From an uncultured Eubacteriales bacterium (lineage in GTDB: Bacteria > Bacillota > Clostridia > Oscillospirales > Acutalibacteraceae): 64,000 nucleotides of DNA. Every line of letters begins with the position of its first letter. Within the stretch, counting starts at the first letter, position 1. Positions 52,804 to 62,376 of the stretch are shown here, in pieces. The DNA lies in contig CARTIQ010000001.1 of assembly GCA_949068525.1 (NCBI GenBank), positions 129,649 through 193,648 on the forward strand. The letters are read 5' to 3'. A program made the translations under genes and the position numbers. The notes beneath the pieces were generated by a model that ran no database searches, had not been told where the DNA came from, and saw nothing but the letters and a program-made list of their open reading frames with translations.

Positions 52804-55035
52804 CTAGTCACTGTGCTGCTCCGACTTTTTCTGTGAGAACGTCAGCGTTACCACTGTGCCGGGACTTACTTCTGTACCGGCTGCTACGTTTTGGCTTGCG
52901 CATACACAGCCCGAGCTCGACAGCGCCGCTCCTTTTATTATGATGTTCACTTTTGCTGCACTGGCCTCTCTGTTAGCTGCGGAGAGCGTCATTCCTGCAA
53001 AATTCGGCACTACTGCTTTGGAGTTCGCGGCGGAGTCATCTGTGTAGAGCACTATCTTTCCGCCTTTTGGCATTTTGGTCGAGACTTCTGGGACCTGCGA
53101 TATAACCGTCTCGCCAGAGCCGTAAATAATTGGGTTTAGCTGCAGACTTATGGCCTGAAGTTTGGCCTTATCTACCGATGAGCCCACCAAAAATGGAACC
53201 TGTATGTCTAGGTTGGCCATTTCCTCGTCTGTATACTTTCTCTCTACTCCAAGGTACGGCAACGCGTCCTGCATAACCTTTGCGAACGTTGGTGCAGCCA
53301 CAAACGCTCCGTAATAACTTGGCCCTTTTGGCGTATCGTAATAAATCAGCAAAATATACTGCGGGTTATCGCCCGGTGCAAAACCACAAAATGACGAGAT
53401 GTAATCCATACCGCCCGGGCCACTGTCACCTATTTTTTGTGTTGTCCCTGTTTTACCGCCAATCCTGTAGCCTGGCACATAACCGTTCTTTGCACCGCCG
53501 TCAATTGCGTTCTGCGTTAGTAGTGCACAGATCCTTTTAGACGTCTGCTCTGAGATAGCCTGCCTTTTTCTCACGGTGTCAAAACTTTTTATGATATTCC
53601 CATCGCTGGCAACTATCTGCTTCACAACATGTGGTTTAACTATGTACCCTCCGTTTGCGATGGCTGCCGCTGCTGTTACCATCTGGATTGGCGTTATACC
53701 AAAGTTTTGTCCAAACGATGCCACCGCCAGATCCATCGGACCCATGTGACCATCTTTGCTAAAGAAGATTCCATTTGCTTCTCCGGGCAGATCTATGCCG
53801 GTTTTTTCGGTAAATCCAAACGCCTGGTAGTACTTGTAAAACCTCTCGGGCCCTATTTTTTGTCCAACCTGGATAAACGCCGGGTTACAAGAATTACAAA
53901 AGGCTCTTGCAAAAACCTGGCTGCCATGTCCGCCGTGTTTGTGGCACCGAATTGGTCGAGCACCTGGGAATGGCACAAAACTTCCGGTACAATTAAAGTT
54001 GGTTTTCTCGTCGATCAAATTCTCCTCAAACGCCATAGCCGTGGTGATTTGCTTGTACACCGAGCCCGGCATGTATGTGTCACTAACCAGCTTGTTGCGC
54101 CATTGCGCCTCCAACGCTTCCGCTTTTGCCTTTGCGCGCTCCTCCTCTGGCAGTGCTTCTATTTGGGCTTTTTTCCCCTCATCCGCAATTTCAAAGGGAT
54201 TATTGAGGTCATATCCACCCTTTACCGCCATTCCTATTATTTCGCCGGTATTGACGTTCATCATGATAGCTCCGGCCCTGTTCATGACCTTATTATTGAC
54301 GATTCCCTCTTCTAAACCCTTCTCCAAAAAGTGTTGAATCACTTCATCTATACACAAAACTAGATTATTTCCGTTTTGCGCCGGAATCATCTTTTCGTAG
54401 TCGAACGGCATATCCGTACCCACTGCGTTTCTTGCTGTGACCAATCTACCCGCCTGGCCGGTTAGGTATTCATCGTAGTAGCTCTCTAGCCCCGAGAGTC
54501 CCTGGCTGTCCGTCCCTGTAAAGCCAATAACGCACGCAGCAAAGTCGCCATACGGATAATACCGTTTGTAATCCTCCACCAGCCGTATACCCGTTGTTAT
54601 TTTGTTTTCTTTCTGAAAGGCTATAATTTTATCTTTTACATCGCTCTCTACTTTCCGCTTTAGCACTGTGTAGAACGACTTTTTCTTCGCTTTTTCTAAG
54701 ATCTCGTTCTTGTCCATTTCCAATATCGGAGCTAGCCCGCTGACAATCTTCTCGATTAATTCTGGGTCTTTCAAATAAGCTGGCTCCAGAACCACTGTCC
54801 AAACTGTTGCGCTTTGTGCCAACGGTTTCATGTTTCTGTCGTAGATCGTGCCCCTTTGTGCATTTATTTTTGTATCTTTTAACTGCTGTTCTGTGGCCAT
54901 TTGCTGGAGTTTTTCGCCTTCTACAAGTTGTAACTTTACCAGTCTAAAGACGATTACTCCAAATCCCACGATGAGCAGCGATGCCAACACAAAAATTGAC
55001 CTGCGCCACATTCTAATTGTGGTACCTTTTGCCAT
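52804..55035 (-). CDS. class B penicillin-binding protein with PASTA domains (FtsI/SpoVD type)
   Basis: A 743-residue septal or spore transpeptidase. One membrane helix (about 10-32); PBP dimer domain (RGTIYDRNMKPLAQSATVW); transpeptidase domain with SVYK (Ser325), SCN (382-384) and KTGTT; two C-terminal PASTA repeats (VPFLVGSSV onward and VPNFAGMTL onward). GAGCTAAGTT follows GAAGGAG before the ATG. In Clostridia such a protein in the dcw cluster may serve division, sporulation, or both; only one copy is in this window. Confidence 0.95.
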   Translation of the reverse strand: MAKGTTIRMWRRSIFVLASLLIVGFGVIVFRLVKLQLVEGEKLQQMATEQQLKDTKINAQRGTIYDRNMKPLAQSATVWTVVLEPAYLKDPELIEKIVSGLAPILEMDKNEILEKAKKKSFYTVLKRKVESDVKDKIIAFQKENKITTGIRLVEDYKRYYPYGDFAACVIGFTGTDSQGLSGLESYYDEYLTGQAGRLVTARNAVGTDMPFDYEKMIPAQNGNNLVLCIDEVIQHFLEKGLEEGIVNNKVMNRAGAIMMNVNTGEIIGMAVKGGYDLNNPFEIADEGKKAQIEALPEEERAKAKAEALEAQWRNKLVSDTYMPGSVYKQITTAMAFEENLIDEKTNFNCTGSFVPFPGARPIRCHKHGGHGSQVFARAFCNSCNPAFIQVGQKIGPERFYKYYQAFGFTEKTGIDLPGEANGIFFSKDGHMGPMDLAVASFGQNFGITPIQMVTAAAAIANGGYIVKPHVVKQIVASDGNIIKSFDTVRKRQAISEQTSKRICALLTQNAIDGGAKNGYVPGYRIGGKTGTTQKIGDSGPGGMDYISSFCGFAPGDNPQYILLIYYDTPKGPSYYGAFVAAPTFAKVMQDALPYLGVERKYTDEEMANLDIQVPFLVGSSVDKAKLQAISLQLNPIIYGSGETVISQVPEVSTKMPKGGKIVLYTDDSAANSKAVVPNFAGMTLSAANREASAAKVNIIIKGAALSSSGCVCASQNVAAGTEVSPGTVVTLTFSQKKSEQHSD

Positions 55036-55152
55036 AACTTAGCTCCTTCACAAACGTCATGAGAGTCAAGACCCCAATTTCATCTTAACTCTCTAGCCTA
55101 TCTTTAATATTTATTTATTTAACCCTTGTCTTATTCCCGATTTTCTGCTAGA

Positions 55153-55623
55153 TCAAAAGATTCTCGTAACCCCACACTCTCTCTTCTGCGGTAGTTCTGC
55201 CTTGTCCTCTGGGTGCAGCCCCAAGCATTCCACCCGTCCAGAGTTATTAGGTACCATCCCCAGTGCAAGCGCGTGTTGCGTTACGTTTTCTGGTGAGAAT
55301 TTTTCCTCTAACTTCATCTGCCACTGTGTATTCTCGCTTTTGCACTCTTCCAGCTGAGCAGCGTTATTATTAATTTGGGCGGTTAGTTCGGCCAGTGTTA
55401 CTTGGTTTAGCAGCATTGTCCACACCACAGCAACACTTAACAAAAATGTTACTCCTGCAAGTAGAACCGTCGCTGGTTTTAGCTCGTTTTTTTTGCCTAC
55501 GTTTACCTTTGCTTTTTTCTTTGGTAGCTTTAATATGTTATCTCTTTTTTCGCTCTCTGTTGCCGGTTTTTTTTCCTCAAACCGCGAGATATCATACGCG
55601 GCGCTTCTTTGCTGTAAAGCCAT
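55153..55623 (-). CDS. ftsL: FtsL-like septum protein
   Basis: A bitopic protein of 156 residues: a long hydrophilic, Lys/Glu-rich N-terminus (1-50), one membrane helix (about 52-72), then a coiled coil (about 75-108) and a short tail with HALALGMVP, the FtsL/DivIC helix end. Sequence is poorly conserved; topology and position between rsmH and the PBP support the call. GGGGG lies nine bases before the ATG at 55623. Confidence 0.85.
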   Translation of the reverse strand: MALQQRSAAYDISRFEEKKPATESEKRDNILKLPKKKAKVNVGKKNELKPATVLLAGVTFLLSVAVVWTMLLNQVTLAELTAQINNNAAQLEECKSENTQWQMKLEEKFSPENVTQHALALGMVPNNSGRVECLGLHPEDKAELPQKRECGVTRIF

Positions 55624-55659
55624 TTTCATCAACCCCCATCCTCTTGAACATCCTTAAGA

Positions 55660-56586
55660 TTAAATCTTCTCACAAACCCGGAGTTTTGCACTTTTGCTTC
55701 GCGGGTTCTCCTTCACTTCCTGTGGCAAAGGCTCTATCACCTTTTTATTGACTAGCTTTGCCCTCGGCTTTTTGTTGCACACGCAGATCGGAAACTCTGG
55801 CGGACACGTGCATCCCTGGCACCAAGATACCATTTTCTTCTTGACGATTCTATCTTCAAGAGAATGAAACGTGATCACCGCTAATCTTCCGCCTGGTTTT
55901 AATATAGAAAACGCCGAATCTAAGCCCTGCTGCAATACATCTATCTCTCTATTTACAGCAATTCTAAGCGCTTGAAAGGTTCTTTTGGCTGGGTGGCCTT
56001 TTTCTCGCTTAAACCTTGCTGGTATTGCTGATTTTATCACTTCCACGAGCTGCTCCGTGGTCTCTATGGGCGCGCTCTGCCTCTGCCTTTCTATTGCGAG
56101 TGCTATGCCCTTTGCGAACTTTTCTTCTCCATAATTTTTTATGATCCCCGCTAGCTCTTGCCAGGGCAACTCATTGACTAAATCGTACGCACTCACGCCT
56201 TTTTGGCTCATTCGCATATCTAGCGGAGCATTGTACCGGTAGGAAAAACCTCTTTCTTTTGTGTCGAACTGATGCGATGAAACCCCCAAATCTAGCAGCA
56301 CGCCGTCTATCTCTTTGATAGAAAGTCCTCTGACAACCTTATCCATGTTTAGAAAGTTTTCTTGCACCACGGTTGAATTTTTGTACTTTACTAATTTCTC
56401 CCGTAAAAACGCTATTGCATCTGGGTCCTGGTCAATCGATATCAACTTGCCGGACTTTAGCTTCTTTAAAATAGCCTCAGAATGCCCGCCACCTCCGGCT
56501 GTGCCGTCTATATAAACCCCAGACTCCTTTACGTTTAGCCCTTCTATTGCCTCCAACAGCAAAACCGGTACATGTGAAAACTCCAT
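55660..56586 (-). CDS. rsmH: 16S rRNA (cytosine1402-N4)-methyltransferase
   Basis: The 308-residue RsmH (MraW) enzyme. HVPVLLLEAIEGL, YIDGTAGGGGHSEAIL (SAM motif), DGVLLDLGVSSHQFD and TFHSLEDRIVKK are diagnostic. The ATG at 56586 lies close behind mraZ; GGACGG is the ribosome site. Confidence 0.97.
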   Translation of the reverse strand: MEFSHVPVLLLEAIEGLNVKESGVYIDGTAGGGGHSEAILKKLKSGKLISIDQDPDAIAFLREKLVKYKNSTVVQENFLNMDKVVRGLSIKEIDGVLLDLGVSSHQFDTKERGFSYRYNAPLDMRMSQKGVSAYDLVNELPWQELAGIIKNYGEEKFAKGIALAIERQRQSAPIETTEQLVEVIKSAIPARFKREKGHPAKRTFQALRIAVNREIDVLQQGLDSAFSILKPGGRLAVITFHSLEDRIVKKKMVSWCQGCTCPPEFPICVCNKKPRAKLVNKKVIEPLPQEVKENPRSKSAKLRVCEKI

Positions 56587-56601
56587 TTGCTGCCGTCCTT
56601 T

Positions 56602-57021
56602 CTACAAGTCGAGCGTGTCCATTGCCTCTGCAATGCTGTCTTGCGTTAGCACAGAGTTAAACTCTGCCCACTTCTTGCTGTTCCAGATCTCCACTCTGCT
56701 GGACGTACCAATAAACGTGACTTCTTTATCCAGCTCCGCGTGTTCTCTCAGCTGCTGCGGGATCAGAATCCTTCCTTGCTTGTCCGGCACAACCTCCGCT
56801 GCGCCCGAAAAGAAAAATCTCTGCAACCCCCTAGCCTTAGAGATCGGCATAGTTTTTATCTTTTCCACCAGCCGACTCCATTCATCTTGTGGCAAAACAA
56901 ACAGGCAATTGTCGAGACCTTTAGTGATATAAAAAAGCGCACCTAAGTCGTCACGGAACCGCGCTGGAACCGCAACTCTACCCTTTAGGTCGATATTATG
57001 TTGGTACTCGCCTATCAACAT
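56602..57021 (-). CDS. mraZ: transcriptional regulator MraZ
   Basis: The 139-residue MraZ carries two AbrB-like swapped-hairpin domains: IDLKGRVAVPARFRDDLG and PDKQGRILIPQQLREHAEL. It binds direct repeats upstream of its own cluster. GGAGGGACTCTT precedes the ATG at 57021. The upstream boxes at 57059-57094 fit autoregulation. Confidence 0.96.
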   Translation of the reverse strand: MLIGEYQHNIDLKGRVAVPARFRDDLGALFYITKGLDNCLFVLPQDEWSRLVEKIKTMPISKARGLQRFFFSGAAEVVPDKQGRILIPQQLREHAELDKEVTFIGTSSRVEIWNSKKWAEFNSVLTQDSIAEAMDTLDL

Positions 57022-57058
57022 AAGAGTCCCTCCAAAGTTTCGAGAAAATAATTTTAAA

Positions 57059-57094
57059 CCACTTCTCGCTACTTTTAACCACTTTTCACCACTT
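57059..57094 (-). promoter_or_regulatory. MraZ box array, four direct repeats at 10-base spacing
   Basis: On the minus strand AAGTGG, AAGTGG, AAGTAG, AAGTGG recur exactly every 10 bases (plus-strand ACTT at 57061, 57071, 57081, 57091). The array lies between the predicted transcription start and the mraZ ribosome site. Confidence 0.85.
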
Positions 57095-57103
57095 GATGTT
57101 TTC

Positions 57104-57132
57104 ATTATAATATGCTCATTTTTAAATTGCAA
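57104..57132 (-). promoter_or_regulatory. sigma-A promoter of the dcw cluster
   Basis: TTGCAA (57132-57127) and TATAAT (57109-57104) on the minus strand, spacer 17. Confidence 0.8.
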
Positions 57133-57359
57133 GCATTTGTGTAATTTTTTTTTGCAAAATTAAAGAAAATATTGTATATTATGTTTATAGGGTTAGGTTA
57201 ATTTTCTATAAAAGAATTATTTTTATTTTGTGTATATTAATGTTACACTACAGTTTTATGCGGTATTTCGGGTGGATAATATGTAATATTACAACAACAA
57301 AAAAAATTTAAATTTTATTTTTATAAAAATTTTACTTACAAAAAAAGAGGAGACATTTT

Positions 57360-58082
57360 ATGCACAATATGATCAGCAAAGTCCGCGCAGCTATTGATTC
57401 TTACGGTATGATCTCACAAAACGACAAGATTGCTGTGTGCGTTTCTGGTGGCAAAGATTCGGTGTTTCTTTTGTTTGCTCTAAATCAAATTAAAACCTAT
57501 TATCCGCAAAAATTCGATTTGGTCGCAATAACTATCGATCCTTGCTTCGATAAGCGGCCTGCTGATTATTCTGATATCGAAAAATTTTGTACAAAAATAA
57601 ATGTCCCATACATCATAAGGCGGACTGCGCTTGCTAATTTAATTTTTAATGACCGGCAAGAGTCGAATCCTTGCAGCCTTTGCGCCAGAATGCGTCGAGG
57701 AATGCTCCACGATATGGCGAGGGAGCTTTCGTGTAACAAGATTGCTTTAGGGCATAATTTAGATGACTGCGTTGAAACTTTTTTTATGAATCTTTTTAAC
57801 TGCGGGAGTATTGGCTGTTTTTCACCTGTTACATATCTTTCGAGAAAGGATATTCATATGATTCGGCCACTTATTTTCTGCGAGGAAACTAAGATTGCTT
57901 CGCTTGTCATACGCAAAAATTTGCCGGTCGTTTTAAGTCGCTGTCCTGCAAACTTAAACTCTAATCGGCAAACTACCAAGAATCTTATCCTTAATCTTGA
58001 AAAAAATTATCCCAACCTTCGAAAAAAAATTATCGGTGCCATAAAGCGCGCAAACATCGATGCCTGGGGCAGCAAAAAATAA
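57360..58082 (+). CDS. TtcA-like tRNA 2-thiocytidine/ATP-PPase protein
   Basis: A 240-residue ATP pyrophosphatase of the TtcA/TilS superfamily. VCVSGGKDSVFLLFALN is the PP-loop, SLCARMRRGMLHD contains CxxC for an iron-sulfur cluster or sulfur transfer, and ALGHNLDDCVETFFMNLF is the second motif. This fits tRNA thiolation at C32. GAGGAG precedes the ATG. It is single; tRNA-Met and tRNA-Glu follow from a separate promoter. Confidence 0.88.
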   Translation: MHNMISKVRAAIDSYGMISQNDKIAVCVSGGKDSVFLLFALNQIKTYYPQKFDLVAITIDPCFDKRPADYSDIEKFCTKINVPYIIRRTALANLIFNDRQESNPCSLCARMRRGMLHDMARELSCNKIALGHNLDDCVETFFMNLFNCGSIGCFSPVTYLSRKDIHMIRPLIFCEETKIASLVIRKNLPVVLSRCPANLNSNRQTTKNLILNLEKNYPNLRKKIIGAIKRANIDAWGSKK

Positions 58083-58089
58083 AAAGGTG

Positions 58090-58118
58090 TTGACAATCAC
58101 GCTTTTTTATAATATAAT
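58090..58118 (+). promoter_or_regulatory. perfect-consensus sigma-A promoter of tRNA-Met and tRNA-Glu
   Basis: TTGACA (58090-58095) and TATAAT (58113-58118), spacer 17. Confidence 0.85.
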
Positions 58119-58148
58119 AGTTTTCGTTCATTGTTTGATGGCGTATAC

Positions 58149-58225
58149 GGCGGTATAGCTCAGTTGGCTAGAGCATTCGGTTCATACCCGGAGTGTCATT
58201 GGTTCAAATCCAATTACCGCTACCA
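58149..58225 (+). tRNA. tRNA-Met (anticodon CAT, elongator type)
   Basis: The anticodon stem TTCGG/CCGGA encloses TTCATAC. G1-T72 pairing rather than the C1-A72 of initiators points to the elongator; an isoleucine (lysidine) tRNA is less likely. CCA is encoded. Confidence 0.9.
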
Positions 58226-58251
58226 CTCTAGGATTAACAGTGTAAATCAAT

Positions 58252-58326
58252 GGCCCGGTGGTCAAGCGGTTAAGACACCGCCCTTTCACGGCGGTAACAC
58301 GGGTTCAAATCCCGTCCGGGTCACCA
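58252..58326 (+). tRNA. tRNA-Glu (anticodon TTC)
   Basis: The anticodon stem CCGCC/GGCGG encloses CTTTCAC, anticodon TTC. The acceptor GGCCCGG pairs with CCGGGTC; CCA is encoded. It lies 26 bases behind tRNA-Met. Confidence 0.94.
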
Positions 58327-58363
58327 ATTTAAATTTTATAAGCAGCGAATTTCGCATTAAAAT

Positions 58364-58398
58364 AAGCTTGATGGGCAAATCGTTCACTCATCAAGCTT
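58364..58398 (-). terminator. inverted repeat at the lepA 3' end, possible terminator
   Basis: AAGCTTGATG (58364-58373) and CATCAAGCTT (58389-58398) form a perfect 10-base stem that spans the lepA stop. On the minus strand only a short ATTTTAAT follows. Confidence 0.45.
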
Positions 58399-60192
58399 TA
58401 ATACTGACATAAAGGCATCTTGCGGCACTTCGACTGAGCCTATTTGTCGCATACGTTTTTTGCCTTCTTTTTGCTTTTCTAGCAGCTTTTTCTTTCGGGT
58501 AATGTCTCCGCCGTAGCATTTGGCCAACACATCCTTGCACATTGCTTTTACGGTTTCTCGGGCAATTACTTTGCCGCCTATGCAGGCTTGGATTGGCACT
58601 TCGAAAAGCTGCCTTGGGATTTTTTCTTTCAACTTTTCTGCCATTTTTCTTGCTCTTTGATAGGCTTTATCGCGATGAATAATGAACGAGAGAGCATCCA
58701 CCACTTCGCCATTTAGCATGATATCTAGCTTGACTAAATCTGACTCGGTATAACCTATGATTTCGTAATCAAATGACGCATAGCCCTTAGTTTTTGACTT
58801 TAATGCATCAAAAAAGTCATACACAATCTCGTTGAGTGGCAGCGCGTAGTGAATATCCACCCTGCTGTCATCTATGTACTTCATATCTTTGAAGACACCC
58901 CGCCGCTCCTGGCAAAGTTCCATGATGTTCCCTACATAGTCCGACGGAGCATAAATGTGCGCATTTGTCATGGGCTCCTCTGCCTTCTCGATCACACTTG
59001 GTTCGGGATAATTCGTCGGATTATCTATATAAACTACCGTGCCGTCGGTTTTTGTGAGCTTGTATATAACGCTTGGCGCCGTTGTTATGATGTCTAGACT
59101 GTATTCTCTTTCCAATCGCTCTTGGATGATTTCCATATGCAAAAGCCCCAGAAAACCACATCTAAAGCCAAATCCAAGCGCTACAGATGTTTCGGGCTCA
59201 AACGACAGGGAGGCATCGTTCAGTTGCAACTTTTCGAGCGCATCTCTTAAATCGCCATATTTAGAGCCATCTACAGGGTAAATTCCGCAGAAAACCATCG
59301 GATTAACCGCTCTATATCCCGGAAGCGGCTCCTTTGCTGGATTCTGCGTCGTCGTGACGGTATCCCCCACTCGAGCATCGTTTATAGATTTTATCGACGC
59401 CGAGATATATCCAACCTCACCCGCCACCAATTCTGGCCGCGGTTCAATCGATGTCGCATGCAAAAAACCGCATTCTACCACGGTGAACTTTGCTCCGGTT
59501 GCCATTAACTTGATCTCGTCTCCCACCTTGACCGTGCCATCCTTCACCCGCACATAAATCACAACACCTTTGTAGGCATCATAGTACGAGTCAAAAATCA
59601 GCGCCTGTAGTGGCTTTTTCGCATCTCCCACGGGTTCCGGAACTATTTTCACAACACTTTCGAGCACATCCTTAACGTTAAGCCCCGTTTTGGCCGAGAT
59701 TAACGGGGCTTCATCCGCTGGAATTCCGATTATATCTTCGATTTCTGTTTTGACCCGCTCTGGATCTGCGCTTGGCAGGTCTATTTTGTTTATAACCGGC
59801 ACAATCTCGAGCCCAGCGTCCACCGCGAGGTATGTATTAGCCAAAGTCTGCGCTTCTATACCCTGTGAGGCGTCAACCACCAAGACCGCACCCTCACAAG
59901 CAGCCAAAGACCGCGAAACTTCGTAGTTAAAATCGACGTGTCCAGGCGTATCGATCAAGTTGAATATATATTCTTTGCCATCGTCCGCCTTATATAAAAG
60001 CGTCACCGCCCGCGCCTTGATGGTGATTCCTCGCTCCTTCTCTAATTCCATGTTGTCCAGCACCTGCGCCGACATATCACGCGTGGCTATAGACTGCGTT
60101 AATTCCAGGATTCTGTCCGCCAAGGTAGACTTTCCGTGGTCGATGTGTGCTATGATGCTAAAATTCCTAATCTGCTCGCGTGGAAACAACAC
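58384..60192 (-). CDS. lepA: elongation factor 4 (LepA)
   Basis: A ribosomal GTPase of 602 residues, typical length. IAHIDHGKSTLADR is the G1 P-loop; RGITIKA the switch I; DTPGHVDF the G3; NKIDLPSA the G4; and a LepA-specific C-terminal domain (RRGVFKDMKYIDDSRVDIHYALPL) replaces EF-G domain IV. The start is GTG at 60192. Confidence 0.97.
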   Translation of the reverse strand: MLFPREQIRNFSIIAHIDHGKSTLADRILELTQSIATRDMSAQVLDNMELEKERGITIKARAVTLLYKADDGKEYIFNLIDTPGHVDFNYEVSRSLAACEGAVLVVDASQGIEAQTLANTYLAVDAGLEIVPVINKIDLPSADPERVKTEIEDIIGIPADEAPLISAKTGLNVKDVLESVVKIVPEPVGDAKKPLQALIFDSYYDAYKGVVIYVRVKDGTVKVGDEIKLMATGAKFTVVECGFLHATSIEPRPELVAGEVGYISASIKSINDARVGDTVTTTQNPAKEPLPGYRAVNPMVFCGIYPVDGSKYGDLRDALEKLQLNDASLSFEPETSVALGFGFRCGFLGLLHMEIIQERLEREYSLDIITTAPSVIYKLTKTDGTVVYIDNPTNYPEPSVIEKAEEPMTNAHIYAPSDYVGNIMELCQERRGVFKDMKYIDDSRVDIHYALPLNEIVYDFFDALKSKTKGYASFDYEIIGYTESDLVKLDIMLNGEVVDALSFIIHRDKAYQRARKMAEKLKEKIPRQLFEVPIQACIGGKVIARETVKAMCKDVLAKCYGGDITRKKKLLEKQKEGKKRMRQIGSVEVPQDAFMSVLKLDE

Positions 60193-60241
60193 CTAAAATC
60201 ACCCCAAAATACTTTACTAACTTGCTAATCTTATGATAAAA

Positions 60242-61081
60242 TCAGACTTTTGGCAAATTGACCTTCAGAAGTTTGCCTCTTCTGCACCTATTTCTAAACT
60301 TAAATAAAAAGATAATTCCCACTGCAACGCTAACAAACGCCACTATCTGTGAAATTTTCAGGCCAACACCCGGCACAAATAGGCTGTCTGCCCTTAAAGC
60401 CTCAATAAAAAACCTCGCCGAGCCGTACCAAACAATATAGAGCAAAAAAATCTGCCCGTCGTAGCTTTTGCGGTTGATGCTGAAGAAGTGTAAAACTAAA
60501 AAGCCCACCAGACACCAAACAGACTCATATAAAAAGCACGGATGTACCGGTACTCCGCCAGTGTTCTCACTGATCATGCGAAAAATGCTCGCTGTTTCTT
60601 GTCCAAAGGCCTCTTGGTTAATAAAGTTTCCCCATCTGCCCACACTTTGGCCAATCAAAAATCCCAACGAAGCCAAATCTAGCTCCGCCATTATGTTAAT
60701 TTTTTTCTTTTTCGCAACAAAAAGGCCACCTAAAATTCCGCCAATCAGCCCGCCATATATAGCAATCCCGCCCTCATTAATATACAAAATCTTGACAGGG
60801 TCTCTTAAATAAACATCGCCAGGGAAGAAAATAACGTAATATAGCCTTGCACCAATTATCCCGCACACAAACCCCACTATTGCTGTGTCCATCACGGCAT
60901 TTTGTTTAATTCCAAACCGCTTACAATTGGCCAAAACGTAGCATAAAGCCAAAACAAACGCGATGCAAATGATTATCCCGTACCAATATATAGGCATGCC
61001 GCCCAGTCTAAAGGCAATCGGCGCTACTTTGAAATTTAAATTTAAACCCGGAAATTTAACATTATAAATTGTTGAAAACAT
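60242..61081 (-). CDS. lgt: prolipoprotein diacylglyceryl transferase
   Basis: A 279-residue membrane enzyme with seven helices that attaches diacylglycerol to lipoprotein lipobox Cys. GRWGNFINQEAFG is the Lgt signature with the catalytic Arg; YEGGIAIYGGLIGG-type loop (NEGGIAIYGGLIGG) and HPCFLYES are also conserved. AAGGGAAATTGAGT precedes the ATG at 61081. It adjoins the M16 pair and may be co-transcribed with it. Confidence 0.95.
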   Translation of the reverse strand: MFSTIYNVKFPGLNLNFKVAPIAFRLGGMPIYWYGIIICIAFVLALCYVLANCKRFGIKQNAVMDTAIVGFVCGIIGARLYYVIFFPGDVYLRDPVKILYINEGGIAIYGGLIGGILGGLFVAKKKKINIMAELDLASLGFLIGQSVGRWGNFINQEAFGQETASIFRMISENTGGVPVHPCFLYESVWCLVGFLVLHFFSINRKSYDGQIFLLYIVWYGSARFFIEALRADSLFVPGVGLKISQIVAFVSVAVGIIFLFKFRNRCRRGKLLKVNLPKV

Positions 61082-61083
61082 AC

Positions 61084-62376
61084 TCAATTTCCCTTTTTGT
61101 CCGGCATCGGCAACACTATAGATAGTGACGAGTTTTTGTTGTCGAGCTGATGCCTCAACCGGTCATTTACTTGATTTAACGTGGTGTTTGCAATGCATTC
61201 GACCGCGTGAAATAGCTCTCTGCCGGCAAATGACAGCTTCATCATTTTGTTCGCGATATTCTCAGCACTATTAAGCATAGCGACGTTTCGGCCATAAACC
61301 AGCTTTTTCGCCCTCTCGAAATCATCTTTGTCCACACCGTTTTTGTGAAGCTCCGCAATCGCCTCTTTTATGATTTTTGCCGTCTTATCGGGGTCCTTCG
61401 ACTCCCCAGAGAAAATAACCGCCGCATAGCCATATCCCTCAAAATACTCATAGCCAAAGGAATCGTTTATCAAGCTCTCGTCCAGCAGGCGCTTATAAAG
61501 CCGCGACGACTTTGACGCCAGCACCTGCAAGATTATATCCGTCTGTACCAACTGCTCCTCGGTTATCGGATCTTTCCCGGCCTTCTCCTTAAACCCCAGC
61601 TGAAACATCGGCATTGCAATCTCGAAATGCTGCTCGGCCCTGTCTGTCACAATGTTATAGGGCTCTTCAGGGAAGATGCATTCCGGAATCTGCCCGTCGT
61701 TTGGTTTAACCAGCTCGTCCACAACCTCAAAAACCCTCTCCGCATCTACGTTTCCTGCAACACAAAGTACCATGTTGCTCGGGTTATAAAAGTTTTCGTA
61801 ACACTTATGCAAATTCTCCGGCGTGATCTTAGCAATCGACTCCACCGTGCCTGCGATATCTACCTTCACGGGGTGATTGTGATACATCGCGCCAAGCAGA
61901 TTAAACATCACCTGCCAGGACGGGTCATCATCGTACATTCTTATCTCTTGGCCGATTATCCCTCGCTCCTTTTCGACATTCTCCGGCGTAAAGTACGGTG
62001 ACTGCACTAGTTCTAATAGGATTTTCATTGACTCCTCAAACTTCTCGGTGCAAGAAAACAAGTAGCAAGTCATGTCGAACGAGGTGTAGGCGTTGGCACA
62101 GGCCCCGGTTTTCGCATACTTTGAAAATGCGTCGCCGTCCTCGCTCTCAAAAAGCTTGTGCTCCAGGTAATGCGCAATTCCATCAGGCACCTGCATGATA
62201 TCATTCTCTCCGCATGGCTTAAAACTGGTATTAATCGAGCCATATTTTGTACCGATTATCGCGTAAGTCGAGCTATGGCCGCTTTTGGGGTACACAAAAA
62301 CCTTCAGACCAGAAGAATGCTCGACGCAAAAGTACTTGTCCCCCAGCCGGTTGCTCTTCACTTCTTTAAAAATCAT
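61084..62376 (-). CDS. M16-family zinc peptidase (YmfH-like)
   Basis: A 430-residue M16 metallopeptidase with the inverted zinc motif HYLEH (in GIAHYLEHKLF) and a later EKERGIIGQEI supplying the third ligand, so it should be active. N- and C-domains have the pitrilysin-type fold. AAGAGGAGG precedes the ATG. It overlaps the upstream M16 gene by four bases. Confidence 0.9.
   Translation of the reverse strand: MIFKEVKSNRLGDKYFCVEHSSGLKVFVYPKSGHSSTYAIIGTKYGSINTSFKPCGENDIMQVPDGIAHYLEHKLFESEDGDAFSKYAKTGACANAYTSFDMTCYLFSCTEKFEESMKILLELVQSPYFTPENVEKERGIIGQEIRMYDDDPSWQVMFNLLGAMYHNHPVKVDIAGTVESIAKITPENLHKCYENFYNPSNMVLCVAGNVDAERVFEVVDELVKPNDGQIPECIFPEEPYNIVTDRAEQHFEIAMPMFQLGFKEKAGKDPITEEQLVQTDIILQVLASKSSRLYKRLLDESLINDSFGYEYFEGYGYAAVIFSGESKDPDKTAKIIKEAIAELHKNGVDKDDFERAKKLVYGRNVAMLNSAENIANKMMKLSFAGRELFHAVECIANTTLNQVNDRLRHQLDNKNSSLSIVLPMPDKKGN

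Noticed and set aside
53629..54315. 228-codon plus-strand frame inside the PBP gene
   Set aside because: Antisense shadow of the transpeptidase domain.
57282..57293. TGTAATATTACA perfect palindrome before the TtcA-like gene
   Set aside because: Short and fully AT-biased in an AT-rich gap, with no clear promoter beside it; expected by chance.
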